Shown here: piece after piece, positions 34,067 through 46,618 of the stretch
Layout of the letters: the number at the start of each line of letters is the position of its first letter
How positions within the stretch are numbered: the stretch's first letter is position 1
Source of the DNA: Escarpia spicata
Lineage: Eukaryota > Annelida > Polychaeta > Sabellida > Siboglinidae
NCBI GenBank assembly: GCA_963995525.1
Contig: OZ023205.1
Coordinates: 64,441,556-64,505,555, forward strand
Direction: 5' to 3'
DNA length: 64,000 nt
Program-made: the position numbers and the translations under genes
The notes under the pieces: model-generated
Databases searched by the model: none
What the model was told of the DNA's origin: nothing
Seen by the model: the letters and a program-made list of their open reading frames with translations, nothing else

Positions 34067-34842
34067 TTTCATTTGTGCCAAATGTATGGTTATGTTTATG
34101 CTAAACTATAGCTGAATGTGTAAATATTTGAATAGGAACAATGAAGCTTTCTATTTTAAAGCATAATCTATATTGTATACACAAACACATTAATATAGTT
34201 CAAATAATCTGTATTCTAAAATTACAGAAATGTCATTACGGCTACATTATTGATGTCTAAGAATTAATGTAATTATTTGTTTGGTATAACAGCATAGCTT
34301 TAATGTATAACATAAATAAGATTTTAATTAGGATTGTGGTGTTAAAAAGTATTATGATTGTAAGGATTTGATTACAGTACAGAAGTTTCATTATGACTAT
34401 ATGTTCTTGATATTTATAAGAATGAATCCTGACGTTTGTTTGGTACATAGCGTAGCTTTCAAATGTACAATAAGGTCTGAAATAAAGTTATGTTGTCAGT
34501 ACAATAGTACAGTATTATGATTTTTATATACAATTACATGTTTTTGTATGACTTAATACAATATTATTGTGTGTCAGAATACATGTCTGGTATGTCATTA
34601 TTATTACATGTCATCATTATGACATAATTATATATTATTGTATTGTAATGGTAAGTGTTTTTTATACATACACTGCTGTATTGTATACATCTAATATTAC
34701 ACAGTATTATTGTTCATTTGGCTCTACTAAATTAAATAATTATTTATATTTTACCCTGTTAAATGTATTTCAAATAAAATGTGTACTTTCTGTCATAACT
34801 GCTGTGTTGATATGTCATATTTTAAGGTTGGGACACCTTTGG
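34067..34842. other. AT-rich interior of the TIR element
   Basis: No gene seen. Loosely repeated GTTTGGTA...AGCATAGCTTT-type motifs occur near 34,280 and 34,440. Confidence 0.5.
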
Positions 34843-35158
34843 TTGATGATTGGGGCAGTGTTTGCAAATGGTTGGGGAACCATTGGCAAATGGTTGTGGC
34901 TCCGTTGGCAAATGGTTGGGGCAATGTTGGCAAATGGTTAGGGCAATGTTGGTTAATGGTTGGCATATGGTTGGGGTAACTTTGGTTGATGGTTGGGGCA
35001 ACGTTGGTTGATGGTTGGGGCAACGTTTGTTGATGGTTGGGGTAACGTTGACACTGTTGCTAGGTTGTGGCAACGTCTAACCAACGAGCAAAGTTCCGTT
35101 GCGCCAACCAAAATTTACAACATTGCACCAACGTTGCGCCAATGGTTGGGTGACGGTT
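34843..35158. repeat. Right subterminal minisatellite, GGTTGGGGCAACGTTGGTTG units
   Basis: About ten imperfect units of 20-24 bp (GATGGTTGGGGCAACGTT and AAATGGTTGGGGCAATGTT types). It is open in several frames by periodicity only. Confidence 0.9.
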
Positions 35159-35175
35159 GCTGTGCTAGCTGGGAT

Positions 35176-38100
35176 AATCAGCGAGTAAAATGAGTCATAT
35201 CATTTTACATTTCGTCACCATGGTAATCAGCAATCCCAGATGACCTCCGAGATGTGAAAATTGTTATTGTCATCGTCACTTTCATCTCCGACTCTGTCGT
35301 TAAGTTCGCCGACATCGTCATTATCATGATTGTGACTTGTGTCGATCATCCGACACAGATTCCTCGCTAAAACTCAAATAATCTGTCGAAAACATACGGT
35401 GGTACATCGCTAGTTGAAGTAAAGCCGTAAGCCATTGTGGCCATCGCAGATTTTGATAATCCACCATTGAAAAGTGCGAAAATCTCCGTAAACTTTTATT
35501 GAGCGATAATACACAATGACCACTGCTGAATAGGTAATTTATTCGCCATGACAACCGTACACCACAAGTGGCTCCATGTAGTGGATAATTATGAATAAAA
35601 ACGATTTGCATAGCGGACATCGTCAATGCCGCGACACCGGCCTGTCATACAGAAGGGTCACACTCCGCGCCGGTATAGCGGCCTGCCGTACTGAAATGGT
35701 TAATGACAGCACGGTTCATTTACATGGTGGAGACGATAGATGGACATGTTCTCGTTAAAAAAATGTTTCTTCATATCCTGCCAACTGCCACCAGTTTTTG
35801 CTGAAGGGGGATTTACAATAAAAAATGTATTCACTAGTACCGAGTACCGGCAGAGTGAATGCAACGTTATATTATAATATATTATTCATGAATATTGCAT
35901 TTATTTGATAGAAATAAGCTAACTTGGTAACTGATACATTAAGTATGATTAAACATAATACTATGGGTTATAATTATTACAGTAGTATGCTTACATTACA
36001 ATAGTAGCCTGTGTTTAATGGTTGTAGGCAAACGTACCATTTAATTCAAAAGTATTAGGCAAACGTATGCAAATTACTGGTAAATATCATGCTATAGGAT
36101 TACGGACAGGATTATAAAGATTGAAAGTTTACAAAGATAACTTAATTATTACATAGCACACATTGAGCCACTGTATCCCGATTCACTGTACCCTGAATTA
36201 AATGCTTTTAAATACACACACGTGACATTTCTCTACAAATGGCCATCTGCAGCGTAGAGAGCACATGTTCTTTAACTTCACGATGGATCCCTTTAAGTAT
36301 TATCATGTGCTTTGTTTCCTATTCCTGGATGATCCACACTAAATAAAAAAACATAGAGTCATGAAATGTTATTATTGATAGTGAAAAGCGAACTTTAACT
36401 CGCTATTCGCCACCAGCGGGATCTGTCTCGAATAGAAGCACTAATTTAGATGGGGCATTGCCTAGAAGCATAGAATGATGAAAGCGTCTTTGGATTCCCG
36501 TGTGTCAGTTTCTATAAACAGCCACCGATTCACTGTTCCCTTGATCCAATGTGCCCCCGTCTCCCCTACCCATGAAGGGTAACGATACAGTTTAGTGGTA
36601 CTACATCTCAATCACTCCAATGCGGTGTTGATATTGGGAAAAGTGGCGACAGATTTAAGCGGTAACTAGTCGACGGGTAAGGTGGTCACGGTTCAATGAT
36701 TTACACACGACGGGTAGTTGTGATTATAAAGCAATCATTCTTAATTGAAGGACGATGATGAATATGTTCCCGTTGTATGTCAATATTTCTCTTCAAGGAT
36801 ATGTCAAGCTCAAGCAGCCACTCCCACCAAAGCTTACAATCAAGAATCCTTTCATGAAGGACATTCGGTATAAAGGGGTTGAAGGGTATTGTACAGCGTC
36901 ACGTATCATTTCGGGTGACTCGGTCAGAACAAAATCGGACTCACAACCAATCCATGCATTGCTTGATAACGATATATTTATCAATATGTGTAGGTACGTT
37001 AATGTGTTTTAATTGATATTACCAAATGAATGCATGCTTTATTTACGTAACTAGTTTCCGATGGGATACTTATATGTCTGTTGTTGTAGTCGTCAGATTA
37101 ATTCATTATAGCAAAGTAGGGTAAGGTTGGGCAAAGAGGGATAAGAAACCCCCTGGTGACTATCCGCCCTTGATGTCTTGCCCTACGTGATATGGTCAGT
37201 GCTTAATCGTGAATAGATCATACTTATAGTTTATGAAGAGTGCAAAAAAAACCAGATGCTGGCAAGTGAGTGGTTATCAATCACGAAAGAAGAACCAATG
37301 CATAGGACATGACAGCGATATTCGGGTATACCATCCTGCGATATGCCACATCAGACACCGAATCATCTACAGCTTTGACGACCGCCGGTTCATCCATAAG
37401 CTTACGTCCTACCGCCAGATCACCAACAACCTTCCTATCTGCCGCCGGATCATATATAGCCGTGCCGTCGACACACCAGTTCAAAATGACCTTATGTCCC
37501 TCACAAGGGAGCGCTTTGTCCCCAGGCGTGGGGCAAAACGCCCCCTAGAACAATAGTTTAACTAACGATTACTATAGGGTTTGTTTTAGTGAAATAACAC
37601 TCATTCTTTAGGAATTGGTTGCATAAACATACAGCAATCGTATGACAGCAACATGGCATCAAAATGACAAGATCATAAATAATTATGCCCACTTTCCCGC
37701 AATGTTTTGATCATGAATAGCTATGCCCACCCTACCCTAGTAGCAATAAAAGTTACGAATAGTTCACCTTTATTAGTTATGCAATTAATACAAGTATATA
37801 TAATTCTAACTGGTAATTTCAAACATTTTCGCTAAGTAATTACTATGTAATTATATAAGACAGTACGTATCTTCTTCCTTTCCGTATAGTGATAACAGTC
37901 ATCATTGACTATGCTATCACTGTACGGGGGATCTGCGTTGTTACGTCAAGATTTATCGACCCAAGATGTATGTCGGTATGCAAATGTAGGCTCTGTCGAC
38001 CTTCGTGTCAGGTCAGACAGGACGCTCCTTATAGACCCAGTTTACGACGACCGGGACATAGGCCTACATCTCATTCAATCTCACAAAGGACGGTGCGTTT

Positions 38101-40670
38101 AACAATTGTCAAGTGTGAACCTATGATCGCAAATTCTTTTGCGCGGGGAGGTTGTCACGGATGAGTAGTTACTGTGAAATGAAGAAATTAGCCGTTTTAA
38201 AATAAGACAACAAACACAAGTCGTTTTGTAAAGACTGGACCCCTTCAGGGCTGCGTGCGTATTGGGGTCCGACCTCACAGGAGTGTATTTGTGTTGTGTA
38301 AGTCGGGTTCACGCTCGCCAGAATCGGACTTAAATTACTCCCCCGACTGTCGGTGTCTGTCTCTGTATGAGTAATCGGTAAGCATCCTCGCGCGCCAGGT
38401 GTCGCTGCAGCTGATTACGTCAGTGCAAGCCAGCAGTACCCCCGGCTGATCGCTTTGCGAAACTCTGAATTTAAGCTCAGTCTATGAAATAGCTCACTAG
38501 ATCAGTGAATCTCGGCTGGTCAGGTGGTCATGTTAAAGCTAATTTTAACCAAAATTAATGTGGCTGGAACTGGAATTGGAACATCTTTATTCGACAGATA
38601 GTAAATGAGCAAATACAAAGCCTATAACGACAATGTCAAAAAGAATACATTTCTCTCTGGAGACTTTCACTAAGGCATTATAAATATGCCGCTGACTTGG
38701 CTCGTGTTACATGCAATGTTTAGAAGGTAGAAGCAATTATTCGAACACACAATACCGTTCAGCTGCTCGTGCTATTGGGCGAACGCGGGTCATTATATAT
38801 TGGGATTCCCATAAGTCGTTTATCCGTCTTCAAATTGGGGCGGGTATTTGCGCTGTTCTCACGGGTGATGCAGTCGCGTCTGGCGAAGTAAATTACTAGT
38901 TTGACTCAGCTAACTTCCGCACTTCGCGTAGGGGATCAGCCAGGGCTAGTTTCGCATGGCGAACAGCCCTGTCTTGCGATGATGTCGGAAAGTAGAAATG
39001 CTTCATTCCCGTTTCGTGTCGAATTTATTCAAGGATAATAGAGAACACTTCATGTCCACGTCGTCGATACAAAGTAAGTACTGCTTTGACTCCTCAACTA
39101 AGTGAAATCAAGACTGGATCTGGCCGTTCTACACTCCCGCCGTCCCCAGAGTCTACGTTTAAAAGTTAAAAGTCGGCCGGTAATTATAAGAGAAACAGAG
39201 TTTGGGCTAACAGTCCCATACTAAAGTTGCAATTTCGATTCTAAAGTAATGCCAGAGACATCTTCGACCGTCCCTGTGGAGAGTTTCGTCGCCCCCTCCT
39301 TAAGTCTCTCAAACCAACCTTTTTAAAGCCATTCTTTATTACCCGACAAACCTCTTTCACGCATTCGTTTTTATGCATCCGTAGACCACTGTACATGCGT
39401 ATTTCACTTATTAAGGCTTCCGTCTCTACAAGAACGTCAATCTAACCTATCCACGCTCTGTCTGTCATGATGAGCGTTTTCTTTCAACCTACCGAATGTT
39501 AATTATTGTGTACCCTCTATTGAATTCCTCTGTGTCAACTGCGACACCCACAACGCAAACTAAATGACACTCGATCACTTGCAGAGACGATCAAGATTAA
39601 TGTTACCACGCCCCCAGAAGGCTGCGTCGAGTCCGGCATACCTTTCTATACAATTCCTACGCTTATTTTTAATTATCCAGCACATTCAGATCTGAATACA
39701 TTGCCTTGGACCACTCTTCTTAGAAATGGCTCATTATTTCTACCGAACCGAGATCCAGGAGGTTTCTACAGTGTGACTAAATACACCTTTCAAAACTTAT
39801 CATGCCACTACATTATCATGATGGTATGTCTGTATAACTATGCAATACCTTATCGAGGTTTCCATGGTGCCATAATAATACAGTTCAAAGTGTCCCATTG
39901 TCAATGTGTCTCATGCAGTGTCGGCATAGATCTTATTTTCGCGATCGTCCAGAATCTAGTTTGCTAACTATCTAATATAAAATCTAACATTCATTATACA
40001 TCAAGCAGCTATAAAGAACAGTCAACATCACAAAGTGTATAATACAAAGTACGCAGAAATACATTAAAACCAACTGATTCTGTCGAGTCATGCACTGTTC
40101 CCAGCTCGATTTATTTGATGCACGCCCCTGTCAATCATTACTGGTCGAATTATATTATAAAAGGCGCGTAGATTTATAGGAGGTGTCAAAAGTTGTGTCG
40201 GTGTGAACCAGCCCCTCCCCATCATTGTCGGTCACACTACAACACCACTGTAATGATCATTTATGAGATGCTGACTAAATCGTGTTTATGCAATTTATGA
40301 AACGTGTAAGTGTTCCGTTATTAGTGTAATTATTATTATAATCCCTCGTCATCGTCATTATTGCGATAATTATTTAGAAAGCCTGATTTGGGATTTTATG
40401 GAACTCGTTATTGTTCAAGATTTCCCACAACATGTGTAGTCCCATGTATGTTTGGTCCTTGGCCGGGCTTGGCTTTCACAGTATAAGCTTGTTGTCAAGT
40501 AGCTCAGCATGAACAAAGCTGTGACATACCGGATTGCGTCTAATTGTTAGAATATTAACAGTGTCAATTCGCCGAGTTAAGTCAAAATGTCGATGCTTAT
40601 ATGTTTACTTGTTCTCATGTGTGTAAAGATGCTGACGCCATGTTGTACCATCGCATGTGTTTTTTACTAG
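35176..40670. other. Long interval without supported gene
   Basis: Several 60-107-codon frames exist (near 36,760, 37,300, 37,900, 39,700) but none has a recognised domain or convincing exon borders. A motif GGGGAGACGGGGGCACAT (minus strand, near 36,560) resembles one near 28,445. The DNA is of mixed composition, and 37,860-38,560 and 38,700-39,300 are less AT-rich than the rest, so unrecognised exons are possible. Confidence 0.35.
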
Positions 40671-40833
40671 ACGGCCTCAATTGGTGTATCTAAACTATCT
40701 ACTGCTCATCAGCCTCGTTCTCGCCTCTTTGTTGACGAAAGCGAGGCTTGGTGGTGGGGACGCCGTCCCCGTCGAAGCTCCAGACGTCGTTCCGGCGGTA
40801 ATTCTGGTGGCAGTTCCGGCAGTGGATCAAATA
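40671..40833 (+). pseudogene. Second copy of the secretory signal exon, shifted by a 4-nt deletion
   Basis: After acceptor TTTTTACTAG the exon reads RPQLVYLNYLLLISLVLASL, homologous to RRQLVSVLLISLVLASFF at 4165-4247 down to the DNA level (CTCATCAGCCTCGTTCTCGC is identical). Then a 4-nt deletion: the hydrophobic frame continues LTKARLGGGDAVPVEAPD, while the frame matching VDESQA at the first locus reads FVDESEAWWWGRRPRRSS and RRRSGGNSGGSSGSGSNS. The donor is AAATA|GTAAGC; in the VDES frame its phase (1) equals that of the galaxin exon donor. So this was probably a paralogous secreted-protein gene, now frameshifted, or the shift is a sequence error. No galaxin repeats follow within reach. Confidence 0.55.
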
Positions 40834-42711
40834 GTAAGCACTTCGATGGAACGGTGCAGCATTACGAACGTTCAGATTGTCATTGTTCAATCAGTAGGCG
40901 TATACCCCTTCTAAAGATTCAACGTAATGGTATTAATGAAGCGGCTATTGCAGATTTGTCAGACAGACTCTTCAAATAATCACAGCAGCAATTTGCGTTG
41001 GTTTGGATGCATTAATTCAGTGACGTTAAAATCTACTTAGTTTATAATATTTTCAAACAAAAGTAACTAACATTTATTTTACTGATGAAGTTGTTCCTTA
41101 CTATCAATCTATGGTCGGCAATAAACTTTGTGCACACATTTTGTATTTGTGATTCCACTTAGCAAGGAGTAATTATGACAATGTTTCCTACAGTTCGATG
41201 AATGAACGAACGAATAAATGAACGAAAAAAGAACAAGCCAACGTACGTACATACGTACGGCCGGGCGGAGAAAACGGGTGAATGAATTACGAACGAGCGG
41301 TGTATTCAAACAGTTTAAAACTCGCTATCGATTACTACTGCTATGCATACATATCCGACAGCAAAAATATATTTAAATTCGTACCAAAAAGTTAACAAAC
41401 AACACCTTGTTCCGAAAACAGGCCCAACAGCATCCAAGCATCGTGAACGCCAACGTTACATATCCCCACAACAACAGCCCACCCGTCCCTGTCTTCCGAT
41501 AGTCACGTGTACAGGAGCCCTGGCTGATACATTGATATTTGACACACATTTCCACACATGTTCCGCTTTCTTTGAAAACGCACCATCCTGTTATCGGAGA
41601 CAATAGCTTAACAAATCATTGTAAAGCACAATACCTGATCAATTCACATACACTGTTTTCGTATTTCCCGATTACTCGCTACATTCTAAACCATTACTTT
41701 ACTTTCCTACAGCAGCTAGGCATATTGTGGAACATCGTGTTTTATGCTGACGATCCTGACCAATTTCGTTGACACCTGTGAAAATTCTCATTGTCTTCCA
41801 TCTGAGGTCGATGACAGGAAAATATCCCATGTATGGAAATTAAAAAACCTGTCGTGTATATACAGTGTCAGCGTGCAATTAGTGTAATGTATCATGTTGG
41901 TTAGGTTGCCTACGTGTCGAAATAAAACAGTACTGGACTTTACTTAAAGGGAGGTTGACTATTCGTTCCGTTCCGACACGTATTATTATATTGTGTAAAC
42001 TATTATAATATTATTTGAGAGTGACCGGCCAAATTTATTTAATCAACCATTTGTTTGTGACATTTATAAATATATGGAATAAAATTCGTGTTATTTTGGT
42101 TGCCATGTTGTTTTTAAAAACTTTAAATCATTTGACCTATTTCTGAAAATAGGACTTACATTCGAGTCTATGGGGTCTCTTAGTGGCCGCGTCATCATAT
42201 TTTGATATTTTTCATTGTTCTTAGAAACATTCTTAGAAACTGACCTTCAAGGCTAAATTAGGTTTTGGGATATCCGAAATGATGAGAGTGCATAACAAAA
42301 ATAAATATCCTATTGATATGTTACATTTTGAGGAGGTCTTGAAACAAAACATTAGCCAACATGTCGAAAAAGCCACTTCGGTTTCGTTGTCGACATCACG
42401 TAATATTTAACATGGTTACCTTCATACATACTAAAGGTGCGGACGTTTCTGTTGTGCTTCAAAAATTGTGTATGTCGCCGAGACAAAAAACAACAGCAAC
42501 CCCCCCCCCCCCCCGATCTGTCCGATGCCATGATCCGACAAACCGGAGTGATGCTGAAGCTCCGGTTTTCTGCTCCCCCTATATTAATTTTGTTCCCGTG
42601 CCAGATGATTGTTCACAATATTTTGTTACTGATGCGACGCTTTAGTCAAAATATGAGTATGTGCCTGGCGAACCGTTCAAGCCATTACCACATAGAGCAG
42701 CGGTCGGCAAC
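40834..42711. other. Interval without recognised gene
   Basis: Contains a GAAC/GAAT/ACGT tetranucleotide-like stretch near 41,200-41,270 and a run of 15 C at 42,500-42,514. No domain recognised in the short frames. Confidence 0.4.
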
Positions 42712-42991
42712 CTACTGTAGCATTGTAGGTTGTGTGAATTACACTATGACTTTGAACCTACTACATTGTCTGGTCGCCATCCTAATATAACCACAATCAA
42801 TCAATTCACAACAGAAGATTCCAGACCCCAGAGCGTGTGTTGATGAGTATATTAAATATAAGCATCAGAAATGTTCCAAGACAACTATAATATGCAGTTG
42901 CATAGTCAGCATACATGTATACATACGAGTCAAGTATAAGCATTAAGCGTACGCAAGAATGCCTTATATACAGGTGAGAAATACGTGTACG
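42712..42991 (+). repeat. Composite segment A, left part (interrupted by LINE)
   Basis: Matches 60,573-60,868, starting CATTGTAGGTTGTGTGA and ending GTGTACG. The rest of segment A resumes at 46,267, after the LINE. Confidence 0.85.
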
Positions 42992-43034
42992 AGCAACAAT
43001 TTCAACAGCAACAACAACAACGACAACAGCAGCA

Positions 43035-44156
43035 GTGACAGTAGCGATGGCGGCAGCTGCAGCAACAACAACAGCAACCGAGAACGACGACGATGTGTTT
43101 AACTTTCGCGATGCCAGGACAGGCGTTCATCGAACTGGCGTTAATCTGGACAATCTGATCCGTGTTGAGCGAGTGAACACAGCCTCACGCCGGAGAAGGG
43201 ACCTCCAATTCGCCCTTGTTAATCCATGTTCTGTGTGGAATAAGACAGCGAACATTAGTGACTACGTAGTGACTAATGACATTGACGTCTAACATCTTGG
43301 TGATGCGGCTAGACGAGCGGAACTGACGCCCGGTGGCTATAATTTGAAGGACAATCCAAGACCGTCCGACAGAACTGGTGGCGGGGTTGGTATTCTTCTC
43401 AAGACTGGTATTCAATGCAAAGTTGTGTCATCTGGCGAATTCAATTCAATTGAGTATGATAATTATGAGCTATTATGTCAAAAGACGAAAGTTGATGTGC
43501 TTGTCATATACCGATCACCATACCAGAAAAAAACATTTCAGACATATTTGTCGCATGCAGTTCAAACCCTTCCTTCACTCCTGATAGCTAGTGATTTTAA
43601 CATTCATATGGATATTGACAGAGAAGCTGATGGAATAAGAATGTGTGATGTACTGAGTATGTATGACTTAACGCAGCATGTTACGGTTCCAACGCATGTA
43701 TCTGGTCACACTCTAGACTTAATTATTACTAGGTATAATCGTGAACTTCTGCTTAGTTACCCCGTGGCTGATTATATGGTGTCATATGATATGTTTGTGT
43801 GTTATAGAGTAAACATGCCCAGACCTCCCTTAGAGACACGTACGATACCGTACAGGAAACTGAATCAAATCGACAATAGTGCTTTTAGTAATGACCTGAA
43901 GGATATCACTAATGCACTATTAAATATCACGGGTACCAATCAGCTAGTTGGTGACTACAATTGGGAACTGAGACAGTTGTTGGATAGGCACGCACCCATC
44001 AAATCCAAAACTATTGTTGTGAGGCCATTGGTACCATGGTCCGACGATGAACTCAAATCACTAAAGTCGCAGGGACAGAAAGCTGAATTAATCTGGACGC
44101 GGGATAAAAATCATGAAACTCTGCTGTCATTCCACCTGCTCGGAACAAATACGTAA
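43035..44156 (+). pseudogene. L2-like LINE endonuclease domain
   Basis: Frame from the Ala/Thr-rich leader: LQFALVNPCSVWNKTANISD and YVVTNDIDV, then a stop and frame change at 43,290, AELTPGGYNLKDNPRPSDRT, GGGVGILLKTG, VLVIYRSPYQKKTF, LIASDFNIHMDIDR (normally GDFN; here SDFN), TVPTHVSGHTLDLIITR and YMVSYDMFVCYRVNM, where the catalytic SDH is replaced by SYD. The linker APIKSKTIVVRPLVPWSDDE is typical of L2/CR1-like proteins. Stops at 44,154. Confidence 0.78.
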
Positions 44157-44204
44157 ATGTACTGAATACCAAACGAACTGACCATCGCTGTACCTGAATT
44201 TTAG

Positions 44205-45980
44205 AAGCTATGGGTGATTCGAAGAAATTAGTTTCCCTCATAAACACCCTGTGTGGTAAAAACCAAAGTACTCCACTACCTGATCATGATTCTGTGGAAA
44301 ACCTTGTAAATGAATTTGGCAACTTTTTTAGTGATACAATACATGCTATTCGAACAAACATTGGTGTTACCGAACCACCATATATACCATTCAGAGAGGG
44401 TGTGTGTGCTAACTTAGATACATTTGCCGTGGTCTCCGAAGATGATGTGCGCAAGTTGGTTATGAAATCTAAAACAACCAGCTGTGCTCTTGACCCCATG
44501 CCAACCAAATTGGTTAAAGAGTATATGGAGGAATTACAGCCACTCCTCACACACATCACCAATCTCTCTATTGCTACTGGGAATTCCAACACGAGTGGAA
44601 GACTGCACTTGTAGTGCCACTGCTTAAAAAGCAGGACTGGATCCTATTCCAACAAACTATCGTCCTGTATCGAATCTCCAGTATGTGTCAAAACTAACTG
44701 AGCGAGCTGTTGTAAACCAACTTTGTCTTCACCCAGACTGTGGATTCTCTTTGCCACCTTGTCAGTCTGCTTATAGAGCAAGGCATTTTATAGAAACCGC
44801 TCTAGTTAAGGTCCAGTCTGACATTCTTTTAAACATGGATCAACAGAAGATAACACAACTGGTTTTAATTGACTTGTCGTCGGCTTTTGATACAGTGGGC
44901 CACAACTTGTCTTGGTTTTGCTTATCCATTTCCGGACGTTGCAGCCTACACCCCCATAGACCACAACATTTGATTAAATATCATGAATCGCTCATTTGGA
45001 GTATCAGGCACATATCTAAGTTGGTTTTCCTCTTATCTCCAATCAAGGTCGCAGCGTATTTCTATCAATGGTATGGTGTCTGCGCAGTTTAAACTTGACC
45101 AGCGAGTACCGCAAGGCTCATGCCTAGGCCCTGTTGAATTCTCAGAGTACGCTAGGGCTGTTTTCTCTGTCTTTGATCAGCATGGGAAGCTGGGGCAGGT
45201 TTACTGTGGTTTCCATCCTGATTCTATGGACAGTAACCGGGAATCCATGGAACGATGCATCAGATATATCAATAGCTGGATACAAGGCATGAAACTCAAA
45301 ATGAATAACTCCAAGACTGAGTACATTTTAATTGACACTCCGCAACAACTAGCAAAATGCACCAACACGGCCACTAACACCGGGGACGATGAGGTACATG
45401 CACTGAATTGTGTGCGAAATAAATTTGGGCGCTTATTTTGATAAACACATGTCTATGGAAGAACATGTCAAGTTCAAATGTCCGGCAGCTTATGCACAAG
45501 TTTATAGCATCGGAAAAATTTGACAATATCTTGGTCAACAGAGTACATAGAAACTGATACATGCTCTGGTCCACAGCCATATTGACTACTGTAATGCCCT
45601 TTTGATCGGCTTACCAAAATACCTTATACAGAAATTACAAATGGTTCAAAACACCGCAGCCAGAGCAAATATAACCATATCACTCCAGTACTAAAGTCAC
45701 TTCACTGGTTGCCGGTGGAATTTCGCATTAAACATAACATTTGCTTTCTGACATTTAATTCATTACATGGCCATTGACCAGAATATATGTTGGAAATGCT
45801 GACACCTAGAAGCATCCATTACGGTCTAAGATTGTAGGATGATCTTAAACTTGATGTACCAAGGGCAAAAAGGAAAACTCTGAGAGATCGTGCTTTTAAA
45901 GTTGCTGCACCGAAACTGTGGTCTCCCTTCCCAAAGACATTCGCAGCTGCAACAATGTCAGTGTTTTTAAGAGCAAACTG
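44205..45980 (+). pseudogene. L2-like LINE reverse transcriptase domain
   Basis: Begins LVSLINTLCGKNQSTPLPDH, then SALDPMPTKLVKEYMEELQP-type fingers (printed as TSCALDPMPTKLV), a frameshift near 44,612 with YRPVSNLQYVSKLTERAVV, QSAYRARHFIETAL, QLVLIDLSSAFDTVGHN (palm A), a 100-bp disturbance, SQRISINGMVSAQFKLDQRV and PQGSCLGPVEF (palm B). The catalytic YADD region is lost (YCGFHPDSMDS in its place). Thumb remnants SLHWLPVEFRI-type and LWSPF...FKSKL follow to about 45,980. Clearly inactive. Confidence 0.75.
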
Positions 45981-46266
45981 ACGACTCACTATTTTAGAAT
46001 TGCATACAATTAACTTTTTTTATTTTACAAATTTAAATAGTTTTACACTTGTGAAATAATTATATAAAATGTGTTCGATGTTTCTTTTGAAATTAGTAAT
46101 TTTATCATTTTATAGTTTTACCTTTTTTATATCAATATTTGTATTATGTTGAATGCTTGTGTTGTTTTAACTTTCTACTATGCCATTTATTGTACTGTAC
46201 AGCACCATAGAATATTATTGTATAAATATGGTGTTATAGAAATCAATAAACATTTACATTTACATT

Positions 46267-46618
46267 TACGTGGTGACCGTCGGATACACCACATTTCGTT
46301 GAAATCCCTTTGATGTGTCTCAATATGATTTACTGGTGCGTCTACAGAAACTCGTGTTATATTTAACTAGGTTTTTCTATGGTACTCTAAATATTACTAA
46401 TTTCTAGTTACTAGATTTTGAAGCTCGAATGTGAAAGTATGAGCCTTTGAAGTATTCAATCCTACTAACTATGTTCCTGACGTCTCAATTAAAATTGTGA
46501 GTAATATGTTGACCGGTCCAGTCTCGAACTATGCCACTCTTACTTAAATCATCTAGCGCACCCTCTCCTTTGACATCAATAGTAGACCGATCGGGGCACA
46601 AGCTCTCTCCCCGGTCAC
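46267..46618 (+). repeat. Composite segment A, right part
   Basis: Matches 60,866-61,283: GTCGGATACACCACATTTCG, then ATGTTGACCGGTC, and the end TTTGACATCAATAGTAGACC followed by a very short CT run. Confidence 0.85.

Larger units (their letters stand above)
28663..35173. mobile_element. ~6.5-kb TIR element with GTTGG-rich subterminal repeats
   Basis: Perfect 15-bp inverted termini, CCCAGCTAGCACAGC at 28,663-28,677 and its complement at 35,159-35,173, each flanked outside by AT (28,661-28,662; 35,174-35,175), consistent with a 2-bp AT target duplication. Inside each terminus lie repeats of the GGTTGG/CAACGTTGG type. The interior holds a decayed DUF4806-type gene (29,389-31,133) and a CR1 LINE (31,296-34,066) that looks like a later insertion. 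I know CCCAGCTAGCAC-type ends with CAACGTTGG arrays as a pattern of invertebrate repeats but cannot name the superfamily; no transposase was recognised unless the DUF4806 protein has a role. Confidence 0.65.
42992..46266 (+). mobile_element. L2-like LINE inserted in segment A
   Basis: Bounded by TACG on both sides (42,988-42,991 and 46,267-46,270), while the uninterrupted copy at about 60,868 has a single GTGTACGTGGT. The element begins with a CAA/CAG-rich leader and ends in three ACATTT repeats after GGTGTTATAGAAATCAATAA. Length about 3.3 kb. Confidence 0.85.

Noticed and set aside
34793..35073. Pro/Asn/Thr-rich minus frames (PNHLPTLPQPFANG)
   Set aside because: Caused by the 20-24-bp GTTGG minisatellite.
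36755..37012. 85-codon frame (MMNMFPLYVNISLQGYVKL)
   Set aside because: No recognised domain, no clear splice borders or homologous copy; left as unsupported.
37889..38164. Overlapping 91- and 65-codon frames
   Set aside because: Two competing frames with no domain; coding cannot be supported from sequence alone.
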